NCBI GenBank assembly: GCA_036345935.2
Contig: JADWOT020000004.1
Coordinates: forward strand, 2,594,418-2,658,417
Source: Taenia hydatigena
Lineage: Eukaryota > Platyhelminthes > Cestoda > Cyclophyllidea > Taeniidae
DNA: 64,000 nt
Direction: 5' to 3'
Shown one piece after another: positions 37,901 through 48,899 of this stretch. A program made the translations under genes and the position numbers. The notes below the pieces were generated by a model. That model was given only the letters and a program-made list of their open reading frames with translations, ran no database searches and was not told where the DNA came from. Numbering within the stretch: the stretch's first letter is position 1; the number at the start of each line of letters is the position of its first letter.

Positions 37901-38230
37901 TTTTGTAGGAAGTAAAAGTAGAGACGTCTTGGCACCCAGTAAACCATGAGAAGATGCTTCTCCCTAGCTCTCTGTCCATTGTGTGTGTATGTGCTGGCTA
38001 TCCAGCACGTGAGAATGATTATCGAGGCTGTAGATTCGCTGCTGGCATCGTCAGTAATTCCACCATCACACTGCACTCGAAGTCTTTTTTTATGAATTTC
38101 ACAAGTTTAAGCTCTATGCGTTTGTTTACACGATGCTTTGTTAGTTCCCACGGGCTGCTGCATCGGTGAATTGGCAGTTCTGTCTGACGCCAGATTCGGT
38201 GGCGTCTGGACTTGAGTTGTATCCAACACT
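31570..38230. repeat. Composite repeat region, counterpart of 1.5-10.1 kb
   Basis: 31570-33550 matches 2640-4600, 33240-37570 matches 6900-10150, and 37340-38230 matches 1490-2440. Together they suggest one ancestral unit of at least 6 kb whose ends meet near 2.5 kb in the first copy. The window 34300-35930 has no counterpart that I can see and holds the terminal exon at 34699-34944. Element class unknown. Confidence 0.5.
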
Positions 38231-39856
38231 CCACCTTACGAAGCTGGAAATTAAACCCATTCACGGATTGAACTGCACCACTAATGCTGACCTTCCTACG
38301 GGTCTTACCTATAATTAGAAAAGCTGAGATCGAAAGTATTCTGTTGCATTACGAGTTGGTGGAAGGAAATGCATTTTCCACCAGTGAAGGGGATGCATCT
38401 GAGAAGGTTGAATAGAGGCTGCCTTTACCAAAGAAATCATACTATCAACAGCAGTCGCCTTCAATTCAAGTAATCCAAAACCCTAAGCAACCATTTGAGG
38501 TTTTGCTGGGAGGACGCGCTAACCTATGCTTTCCAGTTAGACATGTATTCGTTAATGAAGGCTTTTTAAGGCGTTGCAACCCAAAAGAGGCAAGAATGAA
38601 GGCCGAGGTGCTTAATAAGCTCGACTGGTGGTGCAGGAACTTATTGTCTCCCACGACTCCTTACCAAAGCACCGAAAATACTTCCCACTGAAATGCGTGC
38701 AGAATGAAGCATGGATATGGTCACTTCAACCTGTTGCGACTGGAGAGGGACTGGATTCGCTACAAGTGTGTAGCTTTATTTTCTTTTACTAGATGCTTTA
38801 TCACTAGAAATGAATAGCATAGCTGTGGTCGCCGTCATTTCCTCCTCTCTCCTATTTCTTTACTGTCTCCTCTCGTATGAGTCAGTCGGATTGTCTGATG
38901 CTGATGCTGAGAGAGTTGATGAGGAGCACTGCCTTCCTCCCTCAATGCATGTACACACTCACACATTAGCGAGACATGCCTTTGTGTTGGCGTCGCTGGA
39001 TTCGAGTGTCGGTTTGAGTTGAGCACCTCAGTGTGGTACTTTCCATATCCACCCTCCACCCTCTCGCCGTGTTTTAGGGTAGGAAGCCTATAGCGCTCAT
39101 CAACTTGCCTCTCTAGAAAGGGAAACTAGACTTGGGCGGAGTTTTGTGTGCATTCAAACCACCTGACAAGCAAGAATGGCACATCCCTGATTGGCTGGAT
39201 TGATGCCTTGGAGACGACAGTGCCTCCAAATGAAGAGAAAGTCGAATGCAGATCTATCCAAGTGTGAGAATAAATTGACAAGATGCGCTGCCACTTCCCT
39301 ATGGTAGAAAGCTGTCAAGAGTATACGAAATTCTCCAAACAACCATGTTACTTGACAGGAAGTGGGAGGTGGGTGACAAGGACTGTTAACATTGTCGGTG
39401 GTTGAATATTGACATGAGTGTAGTGATTAGTCAATGTGGTTGTCTTATGGACAGGAACAAATAGCTGTCAAGGTACACAATCAAAGTCCTGACAGTCGCA
39501 TCTCTTTTTGGCCGATGGGATTGTTAGGCCCATCATTAATAAAATGGCAAAACTCTGAATTTAAATGGAGACTCTGAGGTGGAAAGTAGTCGCGAATGGC
39601 CTTTTAAAGCAGTCCATTTTGCGCCGCAAAATAGACAGAGCATTCAAAGGGAATAAAGATTAGTTGTTGACAGGAGGGAGGCGAAAATTAAGGGCTGTGA
39701 CCGCAGCCTCTTCGCCATACCAGAGGGTGCTGCTGCAAATGGCGTAGTGTGAAGAGCCCCCACAGTTAAATGTTTGATGAGGCAAAGTGGTCTCCTAAGT
39801 CCCTTTTTGCAGTAAAAGGAACTACTCGTCTGGCCAAAGTGCCGAAAGCTATTCAC

Positions 39857-40050
39857 GTTTGTGCCCTGGCGCTAGAGTGAATAGGAGCTGTTGCATAGTT
39901 TGTTTAAGCGTGTTTTTCAAGCCCGCGGCAGCTTCACTCTCTTTCGGGCTGTGCTTTCCCCCTGAGGCGTGGAGTCCGGATAAGGCTAATAGCTTCTCGG
40001 CTCTCCCCTCTACATCAACGGGATGCATTCTGTCCTCTCACTTTGGGTGG
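39857..40050 (-). CDS. Short open frame on the minus strand, unknown
   Basis: A minus-strand frame of about 60 codons, starting at an ATG near 40025 or after an AG near 40030, ends in TAG near 39860. It contains DVEGRAEKLLALSGLHASGG and SEAAAGLKNTLKQTMQQLL, a plausible amphipathic helix, and ends in HKRE. No clear pyrimidine tract precedes it and no poly(A) signal was noticed. It is a weak candidate for a terminal exon or small ORF. Confidence 0.18.
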
Positions 40051-42114
40051 TTGCGAATTCGGCTTGCTTGCTCAAATATTCGTTTACAAAACCTTTATTG
40101 AAAACACTTTTCTAAGTCAAGTTTCCATCCCATGGCATTTTTACCGAGGCATTTTAGATTTCACGTTTACCTCGCTGCAAAGGTATAAACACTGGATGGC
40201 GATTCTCATTGCTCAACATCGGATTTTTTTAACCAACTTGATTATCATCCACCCATCACGGCATAGGCTAGCGCATCATGTTAGCTTTTGCTTTTATGAA
40301 TGAGTTCAAAGTGGTTCCAGAGTCCCACATTTTGCATCGTTGTGACTCCTTGTTAGAAGGCAGAAGCTTGATTAGGTGCATCGAGTATTGAGGCGGCCTG
40401 CATCTTTAGGTCACTTTACTTCTAATGGTTTGATGTTACAACGACCATCTGAAGTGGCTGTGGTGCTTTCTTACGGAGGGTCGCAGGGAAGGTTTTCGAC
40501 GGAGATGCCCACCATGGAGGGCAATCATCGAGCAGTACGCTCAAGGCGAGTGTCGACGTGGAGATAGTTCGTCTGTGTGAACTTGGAGAACACTTTGGGT
40601 GAAAGGCTGACACATAGTGAGAAGAATTTGGCAAAGTGAGCAACTTTGCGTCTATCAACGCTAAGTGCACTCTTTGTGAAGTCACGGTCAGTGAGAAGCA
40701 GAGGTATGTTTAAATTACGACGGTGGGTGAAAGGAAAAAAATGTAGTCGTATGGATGAATTGGCCAGGTTAAATTGCTGGAATGCCTTCCCAAAAACAGA
40801 AGATTTATTTATTTGTTGCAGGACTTTTAAATATTTAACATAACGAACAAAGCGCCTGCCTTGGAATCCACGGTGCAGAAGATAGCTCTGCGACCATTCC
40901 ACACTAGTCTGCCTACGTGGCAGTGATGCAAAGTCCCTGATTTCGAAGATGGGTAAAGTTCTCAAGCAAAGTTGATTCACAAATTGCATAGGTTATCCAA
41001 AAACATTAGCTAAAAGTATAAGTTTTTCACGACTAAGTGCAGCAGCTTCAAAAGGTTAATTCGGAAAGATAAAAATGAAATACCTCCATTGGCTGGAATC
41101 ATCTTTTTTGCTTTGTACAATCAGCTTGGTGATGATGATCCTCCACAAGCGCAAACGATGGTGGAGGATAAGGTTGAGCGCCTCGGCTCTATACCACCGA
41201 AGTTTGCACCATTCAATGGCCACAAAATGCTGATTGTCCTGACACATATTTGTGACGTGTGAGTTTAGCCCAGATAATGGAGGTGTTGCAATGCACCCGC
41301 ATAATGGTGGCAGCGAACATGCGAATTGTCCTTGTACAGCGTTGTTGCACAAATGTTTGCCGTTTTTACAAAGTAATTAGCCCTTTCAACTGCCCTATTA
41401 TCCATCGTCCCTTCTTCGTTGCCCTGTGCCAATAATCTACTTGCAATATACCACTTAGGCGCCAAGCTCGGACGTCATAACGGAAGTGGACGGTGACGCG
41501 GACGTAAACACGAGCATGGAATGTTAAGGAGCGTTTGTGTTACGACCACCCAGTAGTAAGTAATTCAACAGCGCTAAACGAAATACGCCCGATGCCATAC
41601 TGCATGCACAAGCTTCAGCACACAGTGTGCTGGAGTTCGCGTGTCAAAGCATTGCACAAGGACAAGCAGAAATGCACATCTTGGCAAAGAGGAAGAAGTC
41701 GACTATGGTTATGAATTGGTGAGACGAGAGGTTAGACCTAACTGTTTGAATCGCGGTGGTCTGTCGCCACTGACCTGTAGCGCTCACGTGTTTGCCTCTG
41801 TTAGTCAACCCCATTAAACTGTTAATAGAAGGAGGTGTAGGGGCTGTTTAACATGATAAACTGATGCAAGTTGGCTGACAAATAACTGGAAACTGCTTAA
41901 CAGTCGTTAGATGTGAATACGGCGTCGGACACACTCCTGACTAGGTGGGTCATGAGAAAAGTCTCATGCGTATAGCAAGTGTAGGCCTGTGATTTAATGT
42001 ACTGAGTTGGACCAACTTTGGTGGGATTTGTCAAGTCTATGTCGGTTAATAACGGTAGGCAGCTTAAAATTTGCCATTCCAGTAAGCTGCTAACCTCTTT
42101 CTTTCTTGTTCCAG

Positions 42115-42218
42115 AGTTGGTGATGGCTAGGCGATCGGAAGGATAGATAACTTGTGAAAGTCAGAATGGATGAATGGATGCGGGATTGATGGAATAGAGA
42201 TGATCAAACCTATGATGG
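42115..42218 (+). other. Exon-like segment with stops in all frames
   Basis: A very strong acceptor (CTCTTTCTTTCTTGTTCCAG) and a GTAAGT donor bound 104 bases. All three plus-strand frames contain stops, so it cannot be an internal coding exon. It could be an untranslated or non-coding RNA exon, a terminal coding exon (the phase-1 frame gives LVMARRSEG then stop), or chance. Confidence 0.22.
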
Positions 42219-43801
42219 GTAAGTCAAAAATTCTGAGTGATCCACCCGAATGCAAAATGTTTCGTGTCATAGAAGCGTCCTATCTCTTCCTTAGACCGAT
42301 ATTTTAATTATTTTTTAACTGCCTCCTTAACAAAACTTTAAAAATAAGCACCCATCAGTAAGATCTTGATTGAGTGGATAAAAGAGTTAGAAGAGGAATA
42401 GATGGTCAGGTCAATTGACGAGCCTAATGGTATTGAAATCTATGAACAGTTAAGTGAATGAGATAAAGCTGTATGGCCTGAGGCTTAAAAAATCAAATCC
42501 CCTTGAAGAAAAGGAAAAATTCTCGTCTAAATACTTTCCCCTTGAGGCATATTACAAATCATGCTCTTTGTCTTGCTTCATTTGAACAAGGAGAAAAGTT
42601 GAAGGTGCTCATTTCACTCGACTTGTTCAATGGTTTCGCCTGACTGAACTGGAGATTATTGCTCTGGGGAATGCAAAACCGAAAGTTAGGCACACACGAC
42701 AGTATTTGCCACTCAGCTGCTCTGCAGGCTGATGATAACCACTGAGGCATCCTCCGCAATCATCACTCGTTAAAGATGAAATGCCTATTCTGGATGTGGA
42801 GAGGGCCGGAGACCATTGCACGCTTCAGTAAAGCCACCTACTATTAGGTGCGAGCTTTTCAGTCGAGAAAAGGGACTTCATATTCCTCACCACCCTAAAA
42901 GTCATCCTTTTGCTGGCCTGTTGATCTTCCTCGTCCGACTCTCGAACCAGTCGTAGTGCCAAATGTCCTAAAATTACAAAAAAGGATTAAAGCAAAGTAA
43001 ATAAGTTTTCAAAGAGGCTTGAAAGATTTTGTTTAATTGCGTTTTGGCTATAAAGTGAACTAGCGAGTGTTTTTTAGGAAGATGACTGCTATAGTGACTG
43101 ACTTAAATGGGAAACGTAGGTACCTGACCTAAGGACAGATTAATCGAAGGCGCGATTATGATCACGGTCGCGAAGAATGAAGAGCTCGAGTGAGTGAATG
43201 CGCAATTCAAACAAATCTTACTTTTCTCTCTGCCCACTCTATTGAATGAAAATATTTCTGTGTCTTTCGGATGGCAGCTGAGGTTCCTCCTCCTCTCGCT
43301 TTCCTTATGGCCACCACGACACCTCGAGCATAAAAAGAGAGGGAGAAATGGTGCAGAAGAGATTGTTCACTGTATTATTAGTATGGCATGCTAAGGATGC
43401 AGTTCGGATTGCTCAAAATTTCTTACCGGTAGGTGTTTGTTTGATTGCCAAGCATTGGAGAGATCGGCTTCGTTCTTCACAGAGTATGTATTTGCTGCAT
43501 CGTTAATCCAAAAGTGATGAAGGAAAAGAAGCAGTCATGTGGTCACTTTGCAAAAGTCATGATTAGAGGTTTGGACGTTAGTGAAGTCATGTCTACCATC
43601 GGTTTCTTGAGGATTCATTGAGTTGACCACTTACGCGGCGGCAGTGTTTGAGTCCTGTCGAACGAATGCTTTGTAGTTACGTGGTCTCACCGACCCCCAG
43701 CAAGACGCTGCAAAGTGTGCTAGTTACGCATGTTTAAACCATCGTCCGATGGGCACAGCACAAGTCGATGCCTGCACTTCCAAAGTTATGAAGCAATGTA
43801 G

Positions 43802-43965
43802 GAGTCTTGAAAACCGAAGAGAGCTGTTGCTTCAATGGAGCCCAAAAGCCTGTCATGATAGACACCGCAATTTGCACAGAACAAGGATTGCAAAGTTACT
43901 CCATCTCGGCGAAAGTTGAAGGTATTTTCGCTCCTCCTGTGGACCCCGACATGTGCTACTTAACT
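43802..43965 (+). CDS. Possible single internal exon, unknown
   Basis: The plus strand is open for 54 codons (phase 1 to phase 0) between an AG at 43800-43801 and a GTAAGA donor at 43966. It includes CTEQGLQSYSISAKVEG and IFAPPVDPDMCYLT. The donor is good but the acceptor lacks a pyrimidine tract, and a second frame is open for most of the stretch. No neighbouring exon was linked. Treat as a weak exon candidate. Confidence 0.18.
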
Positions 43966-44739
43966 GTAAGACGCATTTGCTTGTGGATATCTCCCCTATA
44001 AATGATTGTTGGTATCTCCAACCTGTTAATATGAGTAGGCTTGGATCCTCTCAAGCAGTTGGGTGACGAAGACGACGAAAGCAATGGAGGCACCTCTATC
44101 TGCCGCCAAGAGTGTGTGACCTGGGAGGTTGACCTGTATGCACAAGGATGTGGGCTGAATAGCAAAGGCTCAAGGTGATTTCATTCTCACCTCACTTGAC
44201 ACTTGGCTAGTCTTGACCTCGTAGCGGTTATTAGCAAGTTTGGAGTTTATCGGGAGAAGTGGGTGGTCCACAAGTTCCTGAGAGTCTATAAAATCGAAAG
44301 CGAATCACTTTGTAGGGCTGCAAACTGCACGAATTCAGTTCTGACATTTGCCTACTTGGCGTCACTATGAATGCAGCAAGTGATGGAGAAATGTGCCACT
44401 CAGAAAGTCGAGACATTCGACCGCAGCCTTGAGGTAGCATCTGCAATCCTCTGTCTTTTAGGTTACTTAGTGCTTCGGTGATATCACTCGCCCCTCTTTT
44501 ATGATGCGATGAAGCCTATTTTCTGACAACTACTTGACTTTGAGCATTCTTTCATTTCTACCTTCTCGGAGATTTCATCGCTCTGAGAAACGCACTTTCT
44601 GAAGCATCACCGTTTGCAAAACAATCCAGACCTAAATGGATCTACATCATGAACACAGCATTAACGTCCTTTTTGATTAGGGCAAAGGTTTCTAAAAATT
44701 TGCATAAAATAAGACAATCACTACATGATCGCCAGTCTT

Positions 44740-46560
44740 TAGCCATTGTGCTGCCAGATAGTCCATTCCCCTCTGCCTTCTGTTAATTCAGGGCACTCAA
44801 AGCGCCGCCGTTGCACTTCCACCCGGTGGCATGGCCGTCGGACCATGCTGATAGCCTCTCAGTCCTCCTGTACGCCAGCACCACGTTCCCTGTCACAGCA
44901 GCATCATGGCTTCTTACAACATCAGGAATCATCATTGGGAGATTGTGTAGGTGTGAGTGAGGCCACCCATAAAAGTTGGAACTAAATGTTGAACTCATCG
45001 GTCTCAGCAATGCACTCCATTTCAGCCGCATGAGCTCTTTGGCCATTACATGACCAATTTTTTATCAAAGTCTGCTAAACGACTCACTATAACGACTGCG
45101 ATACTGCAGCTTTTTTGTGTTTTCCTTTTAAGTACTCGTTTTTTACGAGGCAACGCAACGCACTGCCTCACATTCCTACCGACGCTAAATTTAGCCATGC
45201 ATCCATTTACTATGCAGGAGAGATAGGTCCTGTTTCATGCCTCATCTGGTGCATTTCTTGATTATGCCACGCTCGCTCTGTCTTAGTGTTATCCAATTAA
45301 ATGGTCACATGCAATGCTGAAGTGACAGATGGGAAATAAGTGTGGGAGGGATGTGGAGGCGATCAATGCAAGTTCATTAGCTACCAGAGACAACAAAAAG
45401 GAATAAATTTTTTTCCTCACATATCACTTGTCGCTTTTTGTATCTGCATGTTCTATATCATATAAAACAGTTCATTTGTGACTAATTTTTTACTTGAATT
45501 TGGACGTCACCCATATGTGACGCAAGTGATTTAAGGAAAATGAGCAGAAGGGAATAACTGACAAAAATTGCGGATCGTCTCACGAATAACCGTAACTTTC
45601 TAAAATTGATAATGAATGTTTGACTTTGACAAGACTTTGTTGTTGTTGGGATGGACAGCGCTAATTGTAGCCTCCTTTTCCCGATCATGGCCAATTCCGC
45701 ACCACCATCGACAGGTAAATTGCTAATTAACCTGTTCACTACTGTTCAAGAGGGTGATGCTTGACGTGAGTGCTGTCGACTAATACTTACTGACAGCCAC
45801 TTTAATTTGGGATGAAGAGGTTTGATGATTGCAAGACCGTTCCATGCCTATGTGGGTTCCATCGAAATGCATTACTGCATGCTAGTGGATCGTAAGCCTC
45901 AGAAACCATTAGAATGTTGTCAAGTACATTTCCAGTCTTATGAGAGCGTCTCATTCGATTCGACCGTCAGCCGCTGAAACGTGTGATCTGTGGTGAGGCA
46001 TTAGGCATGCACGTCTCTCATGGCTCAGCCCCAAATGATCCACCATCGCACCAGCAACGTCGGCCTCCTAAGCCATGCACCACTTTATGTCAGACTTCGC
46101 AAGATTATTTTGCCTTTAAGAAGGCAAAACTTATTTGTAAAAGTGGAACTCGTAGAATTAGTATGCTGTGTTTGAAGAGATTGTTGGCTTGTAAAATTGC
46201 AAGCACCTACTTGGTTGCCTTTTAAAGAGCCACACGCGATTGTAAAGTAGCATTTATTTTGCTTCAACGAGTTCGCCCGGCTGTCAACCATTGACAATCC
46301 ATGTGGTGAAAACGTAGTTGGCCAGCTTTTGCCGCACTTTTCTCTATGTGGTTTATGTGACAGTTGCCCATCTGCTTCAACCTCACTCAGGTTGAGCATT
46401 ACTTTCAATGGCGTCGCTGGCATGTCAATCTTGACCTGACGCAGCAATGATGACACGTGTTTTGCCACGACAAAGGAGGAATTGTGGTTCAAAAGTTGAT
46501 ACATCTAGGTGTGCAATGGTTTCATCAACTTCAAATGCTGTATGCATCTGAGAAGGCGTC
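44740..46560. repeat. Repeat-rich block with relatives at 19.7 and 24.8-27.5 kb
   Basis: 44800-45400 matches 26740-27500, 45690-46080 matches 24840-25230, and 46265-46500 matches 19680-19960 inverted. All are diverged copies. ORFs inside are not proposed as genes. Confidence 0.45.
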
Positions 46561-46684
46561 TACGACTCCGAAACGAAGATACCCACTGCTGAGTAGGTAG
46601 GCACAATCAAATCACATCCATTTGGTTGAATTGACAGACCTCACGTGAAATGAGGGTTTTAAGTTAATCTAAAATGTAGACATT

Positions 46685-46880
46685 TGGACAACCAAGTTTA
46701 TTTTAGTCGTCTGTACCAGGTTCCACGAAGGCACTGTAACTCCTTCCACCGAGAACCGCACAGTCTCTTTGGTCACCGGATCTGGATTTCCGCTGTTCTT
46801 TGCAGTGATGTTTACCTTGTCACTCCTAAACTTGTGACGGTGGAGCCACCTCTGAGGGTGGGTTAAATTGCACCACCACC
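46685..46880 (-). CDS. Open frame with beta-domain-like text, doubtful
   Basis: The minus strand encodes DKVNITAKNSGNPDPVTKE and TVRFSVEGVTVPSWNLVQTT, which reads like a strand-rich extracellular or immunoglobulin-type segment. No good acceptor or donor was matched and the surroundings are repetitive, so it may be a decayed exon or chance. Confidence 0.15.
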
Positions 46881-47129
46881 TTGAGTGGAACCGCATGGCA
46901 CCAAAGAACAAGTAACAGATCTATGCACCATCACATTTAGGAATGTCTTAACAAATAATTGGGAAGTGGATGAGGCAGAACAAAGGAGAATACAATTTCC
47001 ACTCAAAAAGTGGTAAAAAGTTGCTGCTGACATTAATGCTTATTGTTTCTACTTTTTGGAGGCCTCAAATAAAGAAATGATAACAATTCCTTTCAACATT
47101 TTATGGAATGCTTCTCGGGTTTTCACCAC

Positions 47130-48600
47130 TTTGTCTTCATGCAAAATTTTACCGATTGAAGAGGAATTGGGTAAAAGCGCCTCCTGGCCTGGGTTTACCT
47201 TATGAGCAAAGAAGAAGCAGCATCATGCTAAGTCAATTTATTCTTAAAGCAGCCATAAGATGGGAAGGGAGATTGCGGAATTCATTTATTTGTGTTTATG
47301 TGAGCACAGACGCCATCGAGACTCCAAGCGGGGTAATCAAGCCGCATCATATGGTGACAACGATGTCTTCGGTGCCAAACGAACGTACGCCCGACTAGAG
47401 CACTGTATCTGCGCACTTGGTGATAAAAGTGGAGGTAATATTCAGTTTTGCCTGCCTATAACAATTAGAATGGTTTTGACCTCACCGAGGTTGAGGGTCT
47501 ATGCAGAATGCACCTCCTTCTCCTTCTATTGGTCAATGGGGCGACTTGGACTCGAGCACAAATCGGATCAGCTGCCAGAATGTGAAAATAAAGTATTCTG
47601 TGACAGTGAATACTTCCATCGCCGCAATATAGCGAAGTGCTTGACCTTCATCAGAGCTTGAATGGTTCAGATTGGAGGTGAGAGCCTTGAAGTTGAACGC
47701 GTGAAGCGCCAAACTAAAAAGGGCGAGTATACGCGAATTTTTAGGAAGAGAAAGAGGCCTTTGTTGTGCAAATTTGTCCACATTCCATTAAGACTTTCAT
47801 TCCTTGGGACGATTGGTCACTCTTCACGTCCCTACCCCCATAAAGGAGATGTATGAAATGCATGGACACTGTCGCGGCTTTGACCGGACTCATTATGGTA
47901 TGTTGGCTTGAAAACAACGAGGTCTTCAATGCCGACAACATGAGCCCAGCCAGAGTCACGGATTCGCATTCTCGCCCACTTACAGTATTATCAATGGCCT
48001 TGACCTCATTGTGATTGTAGGTTGATGTGGGATGGGTTTTCCTCTCTCCCACTGGTTAATGAGGGAGGCTCAACGAGAGTCCATTTGGAAAATTTGCCCA
48101 CAACAATGGGCGAATCAAGTCTCGATAAAGGCCGACCAGAGCATTAAAGCAGAGAAAGTTCTTTTGGTGCTGTAGATATCTCCACCGAAGCGTTCGACCT
48201 TTGTCAGGGCTGGAGTGGTTTAAAGAGGCGGTCGCTTTGAAGTAAGGCGAGTGAAATACCCAATTAAACCAAAAGTACATTTGGACACATTTGGAATTTC
48301 TGGCAGAGCATCACTCCACACAATTTTCCGCTTTCCCTTCAGACAATTTATTTCATAAACTTCTCCTGCTTAGAGACGAGTTGCATTTGCTTGCGGTAGG
48401 ATTTGCAGCTTGACCGATTAGACCCATTATGGTGGCCAAATCTTCGTCTTCAATCCTCGATTTATGTGGAAAGACAAGTAACAAATGAACACGATGTGTC
48501 CACTTGAGCATAGTTTTGCCATCCCACTGACCTCGGCAACACTTCAGACTACTTTTACGAAGACCAGACTGTCAGTTTTGGGTGAAAATGCAACTTGATC
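47130..48600. repeat. About three diverged units spaced about 525 bases
   Basis: TTTTGACCTCACCGAGG near 47475, GCCTTGACCTCATTGTG near 47995 and CACTGACCTCGGCAAC near 48527 mark successive units. Upstream of each is a block with a TCATTATGGT-like stretch and GTCTTC(A/G)(A/G)TGCC. Minus-strand frames of units 1 and 2 share NHSS(S/P)D(E/K)G. Divergence is high. Confidence 0.4.
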
Positions 48601-48899
48601 ACTCAGACTGTGCTGTCGCGACAGGCCTCAGCTGCCACACTCTTCGTGGGAGTTAATATTTCATGGTTTTATTGCCCTAACTGGCCTCATTATTCCTGCG
48701 GGGATGATTTGTGGCGCTGCTTCGGTGGTAAGGAGGGTTAAGCACATTCCTGATTTCATTGGCTGCACAGCGAACCTACAAGCGGAAGTGGAGGGAAAAT
48801 TATAGTATGGGCTGGCGACAATAACTCGAAGCAAAAGCCTTATAGGGGCTGTACGCAATCTCACCACTCACAATACTTGGACAATCAAAAAGTGGGTGG

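Larger units (their letters stand above)
38230..43800. other. No convincing gene
   Basis: Apart from the weak minus-strand frame near 39860-40025 and the exon-like segment at 42115-42218, no linked exons were found. The minus-strand ORF at 40525-40989 is long but has no attractive splice context that I could see. Confidence 0.35.
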
